Assembly (NCBI GenBank): GCA_022750115.1
Contig: JAKIWI010000001.1
Coordinates: forward strand, 19,490-83,489
Direction: 5' to 3'
Length of the DNA: 64,000 bases
DNA from: Thermoplasmata archaeon
Lineage (GTDB): Archaea > Thermoplasmatota > Thermoplasmata > Lutacidiplasmatales > UBA184
A program made the position numbers and the translations under genes. The notes beneath the pieces are model-generated. The model made no database searches. It saw only the letters and a program-made list of their open reading frames with translations, and had not been told where the DNA came from. Every line of letters begins with the position of its first letter. Positions within the stretch are counted from its first letter, which is position 1. Below, one piece after another: positions 49,648-60,207 of the stretch.

Positions 49648-51622
49648 CGTAGTCCACCTCCGCTTCTTCGGTTCCCGGGAGCGGTTCGAGACCGGCCTCG
49701 GCCGCCTCGATGACCGCCCTCGGAAGGCGGACGTCCCAATCGCCCGGCAACGGCTCGGCGCCGAGGAGGTGGGCCTCGTCGACTCCGGCGATGTACCACG
49801 AGAGGTCGGACGCCTCGACCTCGGTCCCCTTCGGGAACGAGACCTCGATGCTCGCCTTGCCGCTCGGCGGAAGCTTCTCGAGCGTCCACCAGGCTCGACC
49901 GAGTTCGGCGTCGGTTCCCTCCGGGGTCTGGGCGTACTTCGCCTTCGGCACGAGCTCGCACGGCATCTCCACGAACACCTCGAGCACCCGCGCTCGGGGC
50001 GTGTAGTTGGTCACCTCGGTCCGGGCCCGGATGCCGCCGGCCTCTGAAGCGACCGTGGTGTCGACGCTGACGACGTCCATGATCCGCGTGATCACCGGCG
50101 TGAGGTCGGGGACCGGTTTGTGGACGAGGGCGCTCGTCTTCTCCGCCAGCTTCGGGAGGATCTTCAGGATGATCGCGAACTTCTCGCTCGCGAACTCGCG
50201 GCGGGTGCGCCGCGAGATGTGCGTCCGGAGGTGGCGGGCCGCGGCCTGGAGGGCGAGGGTGAGCTCCTTGTCGAGCTCCGGGTCCTCGGCGACCGCCTCC
50301 TTCGCCTCGCTCGTGAACGGGATCTTCGTCGAGGCGACATGGACGAGGATGAGGCAGGGCCCCCCGGGCATCCCCTGGCCACCTTTCTGGTCGAGCCCAT
50401 AGCGCCGCCAGTCGAGGTTCTGGACAGCGGTCGTGATCGCGCACGCCCCCTGCTGGAACAGGAGCGGCACCCGGTTGGCGAACCGCAGGAGCTGGACGGG
50501 CTGGTCTGCGGGGAGCGCTCCGCCGTAGACGAGTCCGACCTCGACGAGGAACGGGAATCCTCCCCGGACCTTCGGGGGCCGACTGACCGGGGGCGCGTAG
50601 AACTCCGGTCGGACGTCCCCGAGGACATTGCGAAGCCCGCGCTTGATCAGCATCGGCCCGATCGCCGAAAGCGATTCGGCCGAGGGCGCGACGAGCGCCA
50701 CGGAGTGGAGGGCCGTGAGGAGCTTCTCCAGATCCTCGCCGTGCAGGTCGGCCGCGCGGGTCGTCGACGAAAGACCCGCCTTGCTGAGGACCTCCCGCGC
50801 CGCCCGCGGCGAGACGCCCGCGAGGTCCTTCTGGAGGCACTCGAGCAGCAGCGGCCGCGTCGCCGCTTTGAGCCGGTAGGCGAGCTCACCGAGTTCGAGG
50901 CCGTACGGATGCGGCGCGACCTCCTTCGGGACCGGAGGAACCTCGGTCGAGGCGCGCTCGTAGGTGATGCGCGTGCCGTCGGGCTCAACGAGGGTGAATC
51001 GCGCGTGCGGGTTCACGATCGCTGTGCCCTTGAGGTAGTCGAAGGGCGACTGACGACCCCTCTGATACTTCGCCTTGAGCAGAAGCTCGATCCGAGTTCC
51101 GTGGGGCCGGTCCCAGAGGAGGAGATCCTCCGACACGACCTTCGGGAGGTTCTTCTGGGTGTCGATCAGGAGCTCGACGACATGGGCCGCCTCCTCCTCC
51201 TCGACCTTGCTCGTCACCTTGGCCGGGCGGGCGGTGGTGAGTCCGGCGTAGAGCACCGCGGCGGAGATTCCGATGCCTTGTTGGCCCCGCGACTGACGGT
51301 TGGCGTGGAACCGGGAGCCGTAGAGGAGTCTCCCGAAGACGTTCGGGATCTCGCGCTTGAGGATCCCCGGTCCGTTGTCCTCGACGGCGACCCGGAGGCG
51401 GTCGACACCTTCCTTGGTGACCTCGACCAGGATGTCGGGGAGTTGCTGGGCCTCCTCGCACGCGTCGAGGCTGTTGTCCACCCCTTCCTTCACCGTCGTC
51501 AGGAGCGCGCGGAGCGGGTTGTCGAAGCCGAGGATCTGCCGGTTGCGCTCGAAGAACTCCGCGACGGAGATCTCCCGCTGCTTCGCGGCCAGCTGCTGCG
51601 CGAGCGTCTTGCTCGGGGGCAC
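49604..51622 (-). CDS. top6B: DNA topoisomerase VI, subunit B
   Basis: ATPase subunit (672 residues) with the GHKL fold. Seen: [12 protein letters not shown] (E46, N50 and D53 of motif N), EDNGPGI (G1 box), [10 protein letters not shown] (G2 lid), a helix-two-turn-helix insertion, and the transducer domain; a 100-residue C-terminal Ig-like domain precedes an acidic tail. Length is slightly above the usual 530-670. The start is GTG 51622, 29 nt from a TATA box. Cytoplasmic, heterotetramer with Top6A. Confidence 0.96.
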   Translation of the reverse strand: MPPSKTLAQQLAAKQREISVAEFFERNRQILGFDNPLRALLTTVKEGVDNSLDACEEAQQLPDILVEVTKEGVDRLRVAVEDNGPGILKREIPNVFGRLLYGSRFHANRQSRGQQGIGISAAVLYAGLTTARPAKVTSKVEEEEAAHVVELLIDTQKNLPKVVSEDLLLWDRPHGTRIELLLKAKYQRGRQSPFDYLKGTAIVNPHARFTLVEPDGTRITYERASTEVPPVPKEVAPHPYGLELGELAYRLKAATRPLLLECLQKDLAGVSPRAAREVLSKAGLSSTTRAADLHGEDLEKLLTALHSVALVAPSAESLSAIGPMLIKRGLRNVLGDVRPEFYAPPVSRPPKVRGGFPFLVEVGLVYGGALPADQPVQLLRFANRVPLLFQQGACAITTAVQNLDWRRYGLDQKGGQGMPGGPCLILVHVASTKIPFTSEAKEAVAEDPELDKELTLALQAAARHLRTHISRRTRREFASEKFAIILKILPKLAEKTSALVHKPVPDLTPVITRIMDVVSVDTTVASEAGGIRARTEVTNYTPRARVLEVFVEMPCELVPKAKYAQTPEGTDAELGRAWWTLEKLPPSGKASIEVSFPKGTEVEASDLSWYIAGVDEAHLLGAEPLPGDWDVRLPRAVIEAAEAGLEPLPGTEEAEVDYDAAEGSARVEDDES

Positions 51623-51646
51623 GGCGGTCGAACGTCGTTGGGGGCG

Positions 51647-51654
51647 CTATAAGA
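51647..51654 (-). promoter_or_regulatory. TATA box of the top6BA operon
   Basis: TCTTATAG on the minus strand, about 29 nt before the GTG at 51622. It overlaps the stop codon of the upstream nitrilase-family gene, so the two units abut. Confidence 0.65.
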
Positions 51655-52480
51655 CCGAGGTTGGAGTCGACGGGCCCGAACGGAGACCGGGCCGCTGCGC
51701 GACGTCCCGTAGGACCGGTCGGAACGGACGCCATCGGGCCGACTCCGTCGGGTCGACCTCGACGGTGAACAGTCGCTCTCCGACGCCGAGACGCACCCCC
51801 TCGACCCCGCGCTCGGCGAGCGGCTCGCCCCGCGCGTCGTACGCCACCGAGCCGCCGCCGAACACGACGCCGTCCTCCACGCCCGACCGGTTCACGTAGA
51901 CGAGCGGGCAGGCGTTCTCGACCGCCCGGGCCGGAAGTACCTTGCCGAACAGGCGGCCCGACGTGACGGGCGCCGCCGAGACGCAAATGAACACCGTCGC
52001 CCCGTCCAGAGCGAGTGTCCGGAACACCTCCGGAAAGAAAGCGTCGTAGCAGATCGACAGGCCGAGCCGGTCGTCTCCCCACGGTGCGGCGGCGCTCGTG
52101 TCCGTGGGGGTGAACGTCGCCCCCTCCTCGAACGGGCCGTAGGTTGGGAGGTATCGCTTGATCTGAACGAACTCCGTACCGTCCGAGCGGACGAGCACCA
52201 CCGAGTTCGCGACCTCACCGCGCCGGGCGCCGACCGTGGGTGCGCCCAGGACGACCGACCGACCCGACGACCGACAGGCGACGCGGAGCGGTTCCAGCCG
52301 CGGATCCGTGGGTCGGAGGCCGATCGTGTGGAAGCGGTCCCCAATCCGGTACCCCGAGAGGAACAATTCGGGGAGGACGGTCAGCGGAGCGCTCGTCGCG
52401 TTGAGTACGCCGACGGCACGAGCGACGTTGGTCGCGACCTCACCGGGGACCGGCGCGAGCTCGGCGAGCGCGACCTCCAT
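51647..52480 (-). CDS. Nitrilase-superfamily carbon-nitrogen hydrolase
   Basis: A 277-residue amidase-fold enzyme with the Glu-Lys-Cys triad: E38 in LPELFLSGY, K108 in QIKRYLPTYG, and C144 in SICYDAFFPE. The family includes amidases, N-carbamoylase-like enzymes and the synthetase amidase domain of NAD synthases; the specificity here is not clear. The ATG shares a base with the stop of the membrane-protein gene (TGATG), so it ends the long operon from the right. Confidence 0.9.
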   Translation of the reverse strand: MEVALAELAPVPGEVATNVARAVGVLNATSAPLTVLPELFLSGYRIGDRFHTIGLRPTDPRLEPLRVACRSSGRSVVLGAPTVGARRGEVANSVVLVRSDGTEFVQIKRYLPTYGPFEEGATFTPTDTSAAAPWGDDRLGLSICYDAFFPEVFRTLALDGATVFICVSAAPVTSGRLFGKVLPARAVENACPLVYVNRSGVEDGVVFGGGSVAYDARGEPLAERGVEGVRLGVGERLFTVEVDPTESARWRPFRPVLRDVAQRPGLRSGPSTPTSVL

Positions 52481-52932
52481 CAGAAGAAGTGGTGCCGCAC
52501 GGCGAGCAAGTAGACGAACAGCACGAGAAAGAGGAGGAAGACGACGGTGATCGTCGATGTGAAGAAGAGGTAGCCGAGGGCCAGGAACAGAACGACGACG
52601 GTCGTGTAGAGGGCCCACGCCTCCTGGTTCCACAACGCGGTCGCCACCCCGAGAAGGACGGCTCCGAGCAGGACCAGGACCGCGGCGCCGACGACGTCGA
52701 CCTGGTGGACGATGAGGAGCTGGGTCGGGATGGCCGTACCCAGGTACTCCTTCAGGAGGAACAGCAGCCCGGAGATCAGGACGACGAGACCGCCGATCGC
52801 GATCAGCACCGAGAGCAGCGCGACGCCGACGGGGAGGGAGGGGCGGATCGGGGTCGGGTCCCACCGCGGAGGAAGGTGCCCCACCTCCGGCGCGGCGGCG
52901 GACGCGGACACCGCTCTCGCCGTGGCTGGCAT
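52480..52932 (-). CDS. Small four-helix membrane protein
   Basis: A 150-residue protein with four hydrophobic helices (about 35-60, 73-98, 103-126 and 128-147) and a short disordered N-terminus; the C-terminus ends in RHHFF. No family recognised. Its stop overlaps the nitrilase start. It may belong to the complex I-isoprenoid unit upstream (56-nt gap) or have its own promoter. Confidence 0.75.
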   Translation of the reverse strand: MPATARAVSASAAAPEVGHLPPRWDPTPIRPSLPVGVALLSVLIAIGGLVVLISGLLFLLKEYLGTAIPTQLLIVHQVDVVGAAVLVLLGAVLLGVATALWNQEAWALYTTVVVLFLALGYLFFTSTITVVFLLFLVLFVYLLAVRHHFF

Positions 52933-52988
52933 GAGACGACCCGCCGGACCAGCCGGCGAACGAGACAAGTAGCTTTCGTTCGACGGGC

Positions 52989-54050
52989 CTAGAACCGCCG
53001 CTCGGCCGCGCCGCGCGCCATCTCCTCGAGGAGGAGGCGGTAGGGGGTTGGGGGCAGCCCCTCGAGCGAACGGATCGCTCGCTCGGCCCACTGGCGGGCG
53101 ACCGCCGCGACGCGCTCCGGCGCACCCGCCGCGTCGACCAGGGCGCGGAGCCTCAGCAGGTCGCCCGGTTGCTTGCGGCGGAGCCCGAACAATCGCTCGA
53201 ACTCGGCGCGCCGATTCCCGTCGAGTCCTTCGTACGTCTCGAGCCCGACGAGGGTGGGGTTCCCCTCGCGGAAGTCGCCATAGAGCGGCTTGCCGAGGAC
53301 GTCGGAGTCGCCGTACACGTCGAGCAGGTCGTCGCGGATCTGGAACGCGATCCCGAGCGAGCGCCCGTACGCGGCGGCGGCGTCCTGGACGGTGACGGGA
53401 GCGCCCTGGATCTCGGCGACGGAGCCGAGCGCCGCGGCGACGATGGCGGCCGTCTTCCGCTCGATCACCCGGTAATAGTGCTCGCGCCCCGTCGTGAGGT
53501 CGAACCGGCCGCTCTCCTGGAGCACCTCGCCCTCGACCAGGTCCGCGCACGCCTCCCCGCATCGCATGATGATCGACCGCGGGTACTCCGACGCCAGCTC
53601 GAACGCGCGGACGAACAGATAGTCCCCCGCGACGATGGCGAGGGGGAGGCCGAACGCCTGCGGGAGCGACGGCCGGCCGCGCCGCATCTCGGCGTGGTCG
53701 ATCACGTCGTCGTGGACGAGCGTCGCCGTGTGGATCAACTGGAACGCGGCGGCCAGCGAGTGGACCGGTCGGGTGTCGGTCGCCCCCAGCGCCCGGTGGA
53801 GCGCCGCCATCAGGACGGGGCGCACACGCTTCCCCCCCGCGCTGCAGGCGTAGGTCGCGGCGTCGGTGAGGCGGGGGTAGGTCGCCCCCAGCACCTCGTG
53901 CATGCGGCGGTCGATGTCCGCGAGGTCGCGGACGAGGAGCGGCACCAACTCGGCGAGCTGGCTTTGGAACTCGGTCCCGACCGTTTGGCTCAGGATCACA
54001 TCGAGCGGGAGCTCTCCCGGCTCGGACGCCGGTGCGGCCGGGACCGTCAC
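52989..54050 (-). CDS. idsA: Polyprenyl/geranylgeranyl diphosphate synthase
   Basis: Head-to-tail prenyl transferase (353 residues) making the C20 (or longer) diphosphate used for archaeal lipids. Seen: the first Asp-rich motif DDVID (114-118), GGKRVRP near 72, and the second Asp-rich motif RDDLLDVYGD. Length matches archaeal IdsA proteins. The start GTG 54050 overlaps the geranylgeranyl reductase stop (GTGA). Chain length is not proven from sequence. Confidence 0.92.
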   Translation of the reverse strand: MTVPAAPASEPGELPLDVILSQTVGTEFQSQLAELVPLLVRDLADIDRRMHEVLGATYPRLTDAATYACSAGGKRVRPVLMAALHRALGATDTRPVHSLAAAFQLIHTATLVHDDVIDHAEMRRGRPSLPQAFGLPLAIVAGDYLFVRAFELASEYPRSIIMRCGEACADLVEGEVLQESGRFDLTTGREHYYRVIERKTAAIVAAALGSVAEIQGAPVTVQDAAAAYGRSLGIAFQIRDDLLDVYGDSDVLGKPLYGDFREGNPTLVGLETYEGLDGNRRAEFERLFGLRRKQPGDLLRLRALVDAAGAPERVAAVARQWAERAIRSLEGLPPTPYRLLLEEMARGAAERRF

Positions 54051-55147
54051 GAGGCGCCCCCGAGGCGCCGGGGTCGGTGCATCCGCATCATCGAGTCGAG
54101 ACCCCCCGCCCCGATATATCGCATGCCGAGCGAGAGCCACGTGTCCCGTTCTACCACGAGGTCGCCGAGTTCCTTCAACCGGAACCCCTCCCGCAGTGGC
54201 TCGTAGAGATGACGGCGCCACAGGCGGTCGTACTCGGCGAGCGGGGCACCGTCGCGGACGTGGTGCGCCGCCGCGACGCCGGCATCACGGCCGGAAATCA
54301 TCGCGGTCGGGATCCCTCCCCCGTTCGTCGCCATAACAAGGTTCGCCGCGTCCCCCGCGAACAACACCCGGCCCACGACCGCGGACCTGGGCGGCGGGCC
54401 GAGCGGCACCCACCACCGGGTCCGGTCAACGACGGCATCCCAGCCGGCGGATGCCACGAACCGGTCGAGGAGGCCCGAGAGCGTTTGTCCTCTCGGCAGG
54501 TAGCGGACGCCGATGCCGACATTCGCGTCCCCGGCGCGGGGGATCATCCAGCCGTAGCCGCCTGGGGCGAGGGAGCCGAAGAACAGGTCGATTTCGTCGG
54601 GGAACGCCCCGACGCTGGTCGCGGTGATCATCCGGTACATCTCGCGGGGGATCCGGAACCCGACCGAGCGGGCGACCGTGGAGAGCGGTCCATCCGCGCC
54701 CACGATGACCCGCGCCCGAACCTCGGCTCCCCCCACGAACGTGACCGTGTCGTCCCGGACGCGCGACACGCCGAGCGGGAACCGGAGCTCGGCGCCGGCG
54801 CCTTCCGCCTCCGCGGCGAGCGCCTTGTCGAACGCGCTTCGCGAGACCGTGTACCCGTGCAGGGGGAACGAATAGCGACGGCCGCTCGGAGCGACGCACC
54901 CCATCGACCGAGTCTCGCGCAGAACCGTCTCGGGGGGGACTCGGACCGCCTCACGAATCAGGTCGGGGTAGGGGAAGATCGTCGCGAGCTCCTCGGGGGC
55001 CGGAACGTACTCTCCGCACTGCACCGGCGTGCCGAGTTCCGGACGCTGATCGACGAGGAGGGTCCGAGCGCCGCCCTCCGCGGCGAAACGGGCGGCGAGA
55101 CTCCCCGCGGGGCCCGCGCCGACGACGACGACGTCGAACGACTCCAT
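54047..55147 (-). CDS. Geranylgeranyl reductase (archaeal lipid saturation)
   Basis: FAD-dependent geranylgeranyl reductase (366 residues) that saturates the isoprenoid chains of archaeal lipids, or quinone side chains. Seen: the Rossmann VVGAGPAGS at 8-16, Q43/C44 in TPVQCGE, IVGADGP at about 145-155, and the second FAD motif LFAGDAAN near 270. The C-terminus lacks a membrane segment. It begins 4 nt after the nuoN stop and overlaps the prenyl synthase, linking respiration and lipid genes. Confidence 0.92.
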   Translation of the reverse strand: MESFDVVVVGAGPAGSLAARFAAEGGARTLLVDQRPELGTPVQCGEYVPAPEELATIFPYPDLIREAVRVPPETVLRETRSMGCVAPSGRRYSFPLHGYTVSRSAFDKALAAEAEGAGAELRFPLGVSRVRDDTVTFVGGAEVRARVIVGADGPLSTVARSVGFRIPREMYRMITATSVGAFPDEIDLFFGSLAPGGYGWMIPRAGDANVGIGVRYLPRGQTLSGLLDRFVASAGWDAVVDRTRWWVPLGPPPRSAVVGRVLFAGDAANLVMATNGGGIPTAMISGRDAGVAAAHHVRDGAPLAEYDRLWRRHLYEPLREGFRLKELGDLVVERDTWLSLGMRYIGAGGLDSMMRMHRPRRLGGAS

Positions 55148-55151
55148 CGCC

Positions 55152-56708
55152 CTAGGCCCCGATCTGGAGGAAGTGGGTCGTGGCGCTCTGGATCCCTCCG
55201 AGGATCGGCTGGGGGTCGATCCCCAGGGCGACGATCGCGATGACGGCGATGGCGATCGCCGCGGTCCGGCCGACGCCGATCGGTCGGTCGAGCCGGGCGT
55301 CCGCGGCCGCGCTCGGCGCGGGGGCGTCGAGGTAGACCGACTTGAGGACGCGGACGTAGTAGAACACCGAGAGCGCGCTGTTGAGAAGGCCCGCGACCGC
55401 GAGCCAGACGAACCAGCCCTCGGCCTGGACGGCCGAGGAGAACAGCACGAACTTCGAGACGAACCCGACCGTGAGCGGGACGCCGGCGAGCGAGAGGAGC
55501 ATGAGCGCGAAGGCGAGCATCAGGTACGGGCGACGCCGTCCGAGTCCCTTCCAATCGTCGACGCGCGGCCCCACGCCGAGCCCGACGACCGCGGCGACGA
55601 CGAGGAAGGCGCCCGCCTTCATGAACACGTGCGCGACGACCTGGAGCGTCGTGCCCGTGAGCGCCGCCGAGGTCCCGACGACGACGCCGATGAGCATGTA
55701 GCCGGCCTGGCTGATCGAGGAGTACGCGAGCAGCCGCTTCATCTCCGGCTGCATCAGCGCGAGGACGTTCCCGACCGTCATCGTCAGGATGGCGATGATC
55801 CCGAGCGCCAACTCGACGGTCGCCGGCAGCTGGAGCGTCGAGCACCGGGAGAGCGAGCACCACCGGCCGAGCGCGGGCGCGGCGAGAACCGGTCCGACGA
55901 ACACGAGGAAGAACGCGAAGATGCCGATCTTCTTCGAGCCGCCCGCGAGGAACGCCGAGACGTCGTCGGGCGCGCCGTCGTAGACGTCGACGGCCCAGGC
56001 ATGGAACGGCACTAAGGTCAGCTTGAACCCGAGGCCGGCGATCAGGAGCGCGTAGCCGGCCAAGGCGAGCGCCGGGTAGCCGAGCGCGGCCGTCTGCCGA
56101 GCGAGGACGAGGAACCCGGTCCCGCCGTACGCCCCGAACAGCAGCGAGGCGCCGAAGAACGACAGCGTCGAGGAGAGCGCGCCGACGATGTAGAACTTCA
56201 TCGCGGCCTCGAGGCTGCGCGCGTCCTTGCGGGTGTAGCCGACGAGGAGGTAGGTGGCGATGCCCGTCACCTCGACGGAGAGGAGGAGGAAGATCAGGTC
56301 GTTCGCGACCGCGGCGAGGAGCATCCCGAGCGTCGCCATCAGCACGAGTCCGAAGAACACGGCCGCGCCGCGCTCGCCGGACGGGCGCGATAGCGAGGCG
56401 AGCGCGACGAGGAAGGCGCTCACGAGGAAGATCGCCTGGAAGACGAGGCCGAGGCTCGTCACGGCGGTGAGCGAGGCGCTAAGCGGCAGGTCGACGCTCC
56501 CGGCCGGGATTGTTCGCAGGACCGCGAGCGGAGCGAACCCGAGGTCGGCGACCACCGCGAGGAAGGCGAGGGAGATCCCGCTCACCGCGACGGCGCCGAA
56601 TGCCTCGAGGCGGCGCACGCCGACGACGTCCAGGAGGAAGATCAGGAGCGCCGCGCCGAGGACGAGGAGCTCGGGTGTGAACGTCGCGATGAAGTCGGTC
56701 TCGAACAC
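55152..56708 (-). CDS. nuoN: Complex I subunit N (antiporter-like)
   Basis: A 518-residue antiporter-like subunit with about 14 membrane helices. Seen: the conserved Glu in LLLSVEVTGIATYLL, the Lys in GLGFKLTLVPFH, and LLAYSSISQAGYML in the second half. It is the last complex I gene of the operon. Start GTG 56708. Matches Nuo/Fpo N homologues in length (about 480-520). Confidence 0.93.
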   Translation of the reverse strand: MFETDFIATFTPELLVLGAALLIFLLDVVGVRRLEAFGAVAVSGISLAFLAVVADLGFAPLAVLRTIPAGSVDLPLSASLTAVTSLGLVFQAIFLVSAFLVALASLSRPSGERGAAVFFGLVLMATLGMLLAAVANDLIFLLLSVEVTGIATYLLVGYTRKDARSLEAAMKFYIVGALSSTLSFFGASLLFGAYGGTGFLVLARQTAALGYPALALAGYALLIAGLGFKLTLVPFHAWAVDVYDGAPDDVSAFLAGGSKKIGIFAFFLVFVGPVLAAPALGRWCSLSRCSTLQLPATVELALGIIAILTMTVGNVLALMQPEMKRLLAYSSISQAGYMLIGVVVGTSAALTGTTLQVVAHVFMKAGAFLVVAAVVGLGVGPRVDDWKGLGRRRPYLMLAFALMLLSLAGVPLTVGFVSKFVLFSSAVQAEGWFVWLAVAGLLNSALSVFYYVRVLKSVYLDAPAPSAAADARLDRPIGVGRTAAIAIAVIAIVALGIDPQPILGGIQSATTHFLQIGA

Positions 56709-56720
56709 GGCCCTGACCCC

Positions 56721-58199
56721 CTACGGGAACCCCGGGAAGCCGTAGACCGGCGAGTTCACGATGACGTTCACGAGGAATCCCGGCAGGATCCCGTAGATCA
56801 CGATCAGCGCGAGAAGGATGGCCATCGCGCTCGTCTCGTACCACGGGAGGTCGTGGGCCGTCGCGGGCACGTTGCGCGCCGGCCCGAACAGCATCCGCTG
56901 CATCATCCACAGGTAGAACGCCGCGGTCACGACGAGGATCACGAGCGGGACCAGGACCCAGTAGCCGATCCGGTCCCAGGTCGCGAGGAGCGCCGTGAAC
57001 TCGGCGGGGAAGCTGATCAGGGCGGGCAGGCCAAGTGACGCGAGCGAGCCGACCATCACCATCGTCGCGAGGATCGGCGCCGTCCGGGCGATGCCGCCGA
57101 GTTTCGAGATGTCGCGGGTCCCGAACGTGTGGTGGACGCTCCCCGAGGCCATGAACAGGAGCGCGCTGACGACGCCGTGGGCGAACATCAGCAGCACCGC
57201 CGCGAGGAGGCCGAGCTGGGAGTAGACGGCGATCGCGAGGAGCACGATGCCCATGTGGTTGATCGACGAGTAGGCGACCAGCCGCTTCAGGTCGCGTTGG
57301 GCGAGCGCGACGAACGAGCCCCAGACGATCATCGCGAACGCGACGACGTAGAGGAGCGGCGTCAGGTGGGCCATCCCGACGGGGAGCACCTCGACGGCCC
57401 ATCGGATGAGTCCGTAGCCGCCGAGTTTCAGCAGGAGACCCGCGAGCAGTACCGATCCCCCGGTCGGCGCCTCGACGTGCGCGTCCGGTAGCCACGTGTG
57501 GAACGGGACGATCGGGAACTTCACCCCGAAGCCGAAGAACAACGCGAGGAACAGGAACGTCTGGACCGTCGCCGAGAGTCCTCGCGCGGCGACGTAGACC
57601 GAGGCGAAATCGAACGACTTCGCGCCCGAATAGAAGACGAGGGCGAGCAGCCCGACAAGCATGACGATGGACGCGACGTGGGTGTACACGAAGAACTTCA
57701 GAGCGGCGTACCGGCGCCGGGGGCCGCCCCACACACCGATCAGGAAGAACATCGGGACGAGGACGATCTCCCAGAACAGGAAGAACAGCAGGACGTCGAG
57801 CGCGATGAACACCCCGAAGCAACCGAGGCACGTCAGCAGGACGAGCCCGTGGTACGCCTCCGGGTGCTTCGACTCCTCCCACGAGTAGACGACCGTGGCG
57901 ACCTGGAGGAACGCCGTCAGAAGGATCAGGATCAGCGAGATCCCGTCGACCCCGACGGTGTAGTTGATCGACAGCCAGGAGAGGTGGATCCACGAGTAGG
58001 ACTCGAGGTCGGCGTACCCGGGGCTGCCGTTGACCGGTCCGGGCCACACCGTGTACGAGGCGAGGAGGGCCGAGACCTCGAGGAGGAACGCGACCGACGT
58101 CGCGAGGGCGACGTAGCGGGCGCGGTCGCGCGAGGCGAAGGTGAGGAGCGTCCCCCCGAGGAGGGTGACGAGCATCAGGGAGAGGACGGGGAGCGTCAC
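56721..58199 (-). CDS. nuoM: Complex I subunit M (antiporter-like)
   Basis: A 492-residue antiporter-like subunit. Seen: LFFLFWEIVLVPMFF with its conserved Glu, the Lys in GFGVKFPIVPFHTWLPDAHVEA, and VAYSSINHMGIVLL. It begins 1 nt after the nuoL stop with a GTG at 58199. It has about 14 membrane helices and the usual family length. Confidence 0.94.
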   Translation of the reverse strand: MTLPVLSLMLVTLLGGTLLTFASRDRARYVALATSVAFLLEVSALLASYTVWPGPVNGSPGYADLESYSWIHLSWLSINYTVGVDGISLILILLTAFLQVATVVYSWEESKHPEAYHGLVLLTCLGCFGVFIALDVLLFFLFWEIVLVPMFFLIGVWGGPRRRYAALKFFVYTHVASIVMLVGLLALVFYSGAKSFDFASVYVAARGLSATVQTFLFLALFFGFGVKFPIVPFHTWLPDAHVEAPTGGSVLLAGLLLKLGGYGLIRWAVEVLPVGMAHLTPLLYVVAFAMIVWGSFVALAQRDLKRLVAYSSINHMGIVLLAIAVYSQLGLLAAVLLMFAHGVVSALLFMASGSVHHTFGTRDISKLGGIARTAPILATMVMVGSLASLGLPALISFPAEFTALLATWDRIGYWVLVPLVILVVTAAFYLWMMQRMLFGPARNVPATAHDLPWYETSAMAILLALIVIYGILPGFLVNVIVNSPVYGFPGFP

Positions 58200-58200
58200 C

Positions 58201-60144
58201 TCACGGCCCTCCGACCGAAGCGAGGACGAACGGTGCGACGAACAGGAGCAGGATCAGGAGCCCGACAACCCCGGCGACGACGTAGCTCGCGTAGTCCGAC
58301 ACGAGCCCGGTCTGGCCTTGGCGGAGCGTGCCGGAGAGTCGCGCTGCGAGCCGCTCGATCCCTCGGATCGTTCCGTCGATGACGTACCGCTCGAAGAAGT
58401 CGGCGATGCGGCTCCCGCCGTAGACGAGGCGGAGACCGAGCTCGTCGTAGCCGGCTTTCATGTAATATCGGTTCAGAAGGATCGTCCGGACCGGCTGGAG
58501 CGCAGACTCGGGGGCGAGGACGTAGACGCGGCCGTTCCCCCAGAGCGCCTGCGCGAGCAAGATGCCCGCGGCACCCAGGCCGACCGAGAGCGCGGAGAGG
58601 ATCAGGTCCGTCGTTCCGAACACCGGCGGAACGTTCCCGTTCGCGCCGATCGACAACAGAGAAGCGAAGGAAGGGACGAACGGGAACACCCCCGCCACGA
58701 TCGCGAGTCCGGAGAGGATGTAGAGCGGGAGCCGCATCACCCACGGCGCCTCGTGCGGGTGCGGCAGCGTCGGGTCCCTCGTCTTGTCGCCCGAGAACGC
58801 GAGGAAGAACGCCCGGAAGATGTAGTAGGCCGTCAGGAAGACCGTCGCGTACGCGAGGATCAGGAACGGCCAGTACGCCGGGTGCGATTGCGCGGCGGTG
58901 TAGACTGACGAGAGCACGTCGTCCTTCGAGAAGAATCCGGCGAACGGCGGGATCCCCGAGAGCGAGAGCGCGCCGATCGCGAACGCCGCAGCCGTGACGC
59001 GCATGGGGCGTCGGAGCCCGCCCATCTTGAACAGGTCCTGGGTGCCGACGGCGTGGATGACCGAGCCGGCGGCGAGGAACAGGAGCGCCTTGAAGAACGC
59101 GTGGGTGAACAGGTGGTACATCCCCACCATCGCGAAACCGGCGCCGACGGCGAGCACCATGTAGCCGAGCTGGCTGATCGTCGAGTAGGCGATCACCCGT
59201 TTGATATCCGGGTGGACCACGGCCATCGTCGCCGCAAAGAACGTCGTGAACCCCCCGACCGCCACGATCGCGAGCCGGTCGTCCGGCGTGAACCCGAGGA
59301 ACAGGGAAGCGACGACGAGCAGGTAGACGCCGGCCGCGACCATCGTCGCCGCGTGGATGAGCGCGCTGACCGTCGTCGGGCCCTCCATCGCATCGGGAAG
59401 CCAGGTGTGGAGCGGGAACTGGGCGGACTTGCCGGCCGCACCGGCGAGCATCATCAGCCCGGCGACCGTTTGCAACGTCGAGCTTCCACCCATCGCCCCG
59501 GCGAGGAACGGCGTGGAGCCGTTGACGAACTTGAACCCGCTCGCGGCCCAGCCGAGGCCGCCGCCCGCCGTGGCGTCGATCGTGAAGTAGATGAAGATCC
59601 CGAGGAGGAACAGCACGTCCCCGACCCGCGTGACGAGGAACGCCTCCTTCGCGGCCGAGGCGGCGCTCGGCTTCTCGTAGTAAAACCCGATCAGGAAGTA
59701 GGAGCAGACGCCGACGAGCTCCCAGAACAGGAAGAACTCGAGCAGGTTGTCGGAGACGACGAGGCCCGTCATCGCCGTGAGGAACAGCGACAGCTCCGCG
59801 TAGTACCGGGGCAGCCCCCGGTCCGCGTGCATGTACCCGATCGAGTACAGCATCACGAGGAACCCGACCACCGTGACGACGAGGAGCATCAGCGCCGAGA
59901 TCGGGTCGACGAGGACGCCGATGACCAGCGAGAAGCCGTTCGGGAACGCTCCCGGCGATCCGGGGAGTTGGAGCCAGGTGAAGCTCTGGTCCGAGTAGTG
60001 GCTCGGGTGGAGCATCTCGGCGGCCACGACGAGCACCGCGACGACCATCGCGGCGCCGGCGAAGCCCACCGCCACCCAGCCGCCGTGCTCGAGCTTCTTC
60101 AGCCGGTCGCCGAGCAGTCCGACGAGGACGAAGGAGACCGCCAT
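58201..60144 (-). CDS. nuoL: Complex I subunit L (antiporter-like); start uncertain
   Basis: A 647-residue antiporter-like subunit with the long C-terminal lateral helix region typical of NuoL. Seen: FFLFWELVGVCSYFLIGFYY, the SAQFPLHTWLPDAMEGP block and VIAYSTISQLGYMVLAVG. The first ATG (60144) would cut into the first membrane helix and leave 63 nt after nuoK. The frame stays open for 17 more codons to an ATC at 60195, 12 nt after the nuoK stop and directly preceded by a purine-rich GGGGAAGGAAGC. A rare ATC start or a base error is possible. Confidence 0.92.
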   Translation of the reverse strand: MAVSFVLVGLLGDRLKKLEHGGWVAVGFAGAAMVVAVLVVAAEMLHPSHYSDQSFTWLQLPGSPGAFPNGFSLVIGVLVDPISALMLLVVTVVGFLVMLYSIGYMHADRGLPRYYAELSLFLTAMTGLVVSDNLLEFFLFWELVGVCSYFLIGFYYEKPSAASAAKEAFLVTRVGDVLFLLGIFIYFTIDATAGGGLGWAASGFKFVNGSTPFLAGAMGGSSTLQTVAGLMMLAGAAGKSAQFPLHTWLPDAMEGPTTVSALIHAATMVAAGVYLLVVASLFLGFTPDDRLAIVAVGGFTTFFAATMAVVHPDIKRVIAYSTISQLGYMVLAVGAGFAMVGMYHLFTHAFFKALLFLAAGSVIHAVGTQDLFKMGGLRRPMRVTAAAFAIGALSLSGIPPFAGFFSKDDVLSSVYTAAQSHPAYWPFLILAYATVFLTAYYIFRAFFLAFSGDKTRDPTLPHPHEAPWVMRLPLYILSGLAIVAGVFPFVPSFASLLSIGANGNVPPVFGTTDLILSALSVGLGAAGILLAQALWGNGRVYVLAPESALQPVRTILLNRYYMKAGYDELGLRLVYGGSRIADFFERYVIDGTIRGIERLAARLSGTLRQGQTGLVSDYASYVVAGVVGLLILLLFVAPFVLASVGGP

Positions 60145-60207
60145 CAGCGCGGGGACGACCCCCGCGATTGCGAAGGCGAAGTCGAGCGTTCCGATGCTTC
60201 CTTCCCC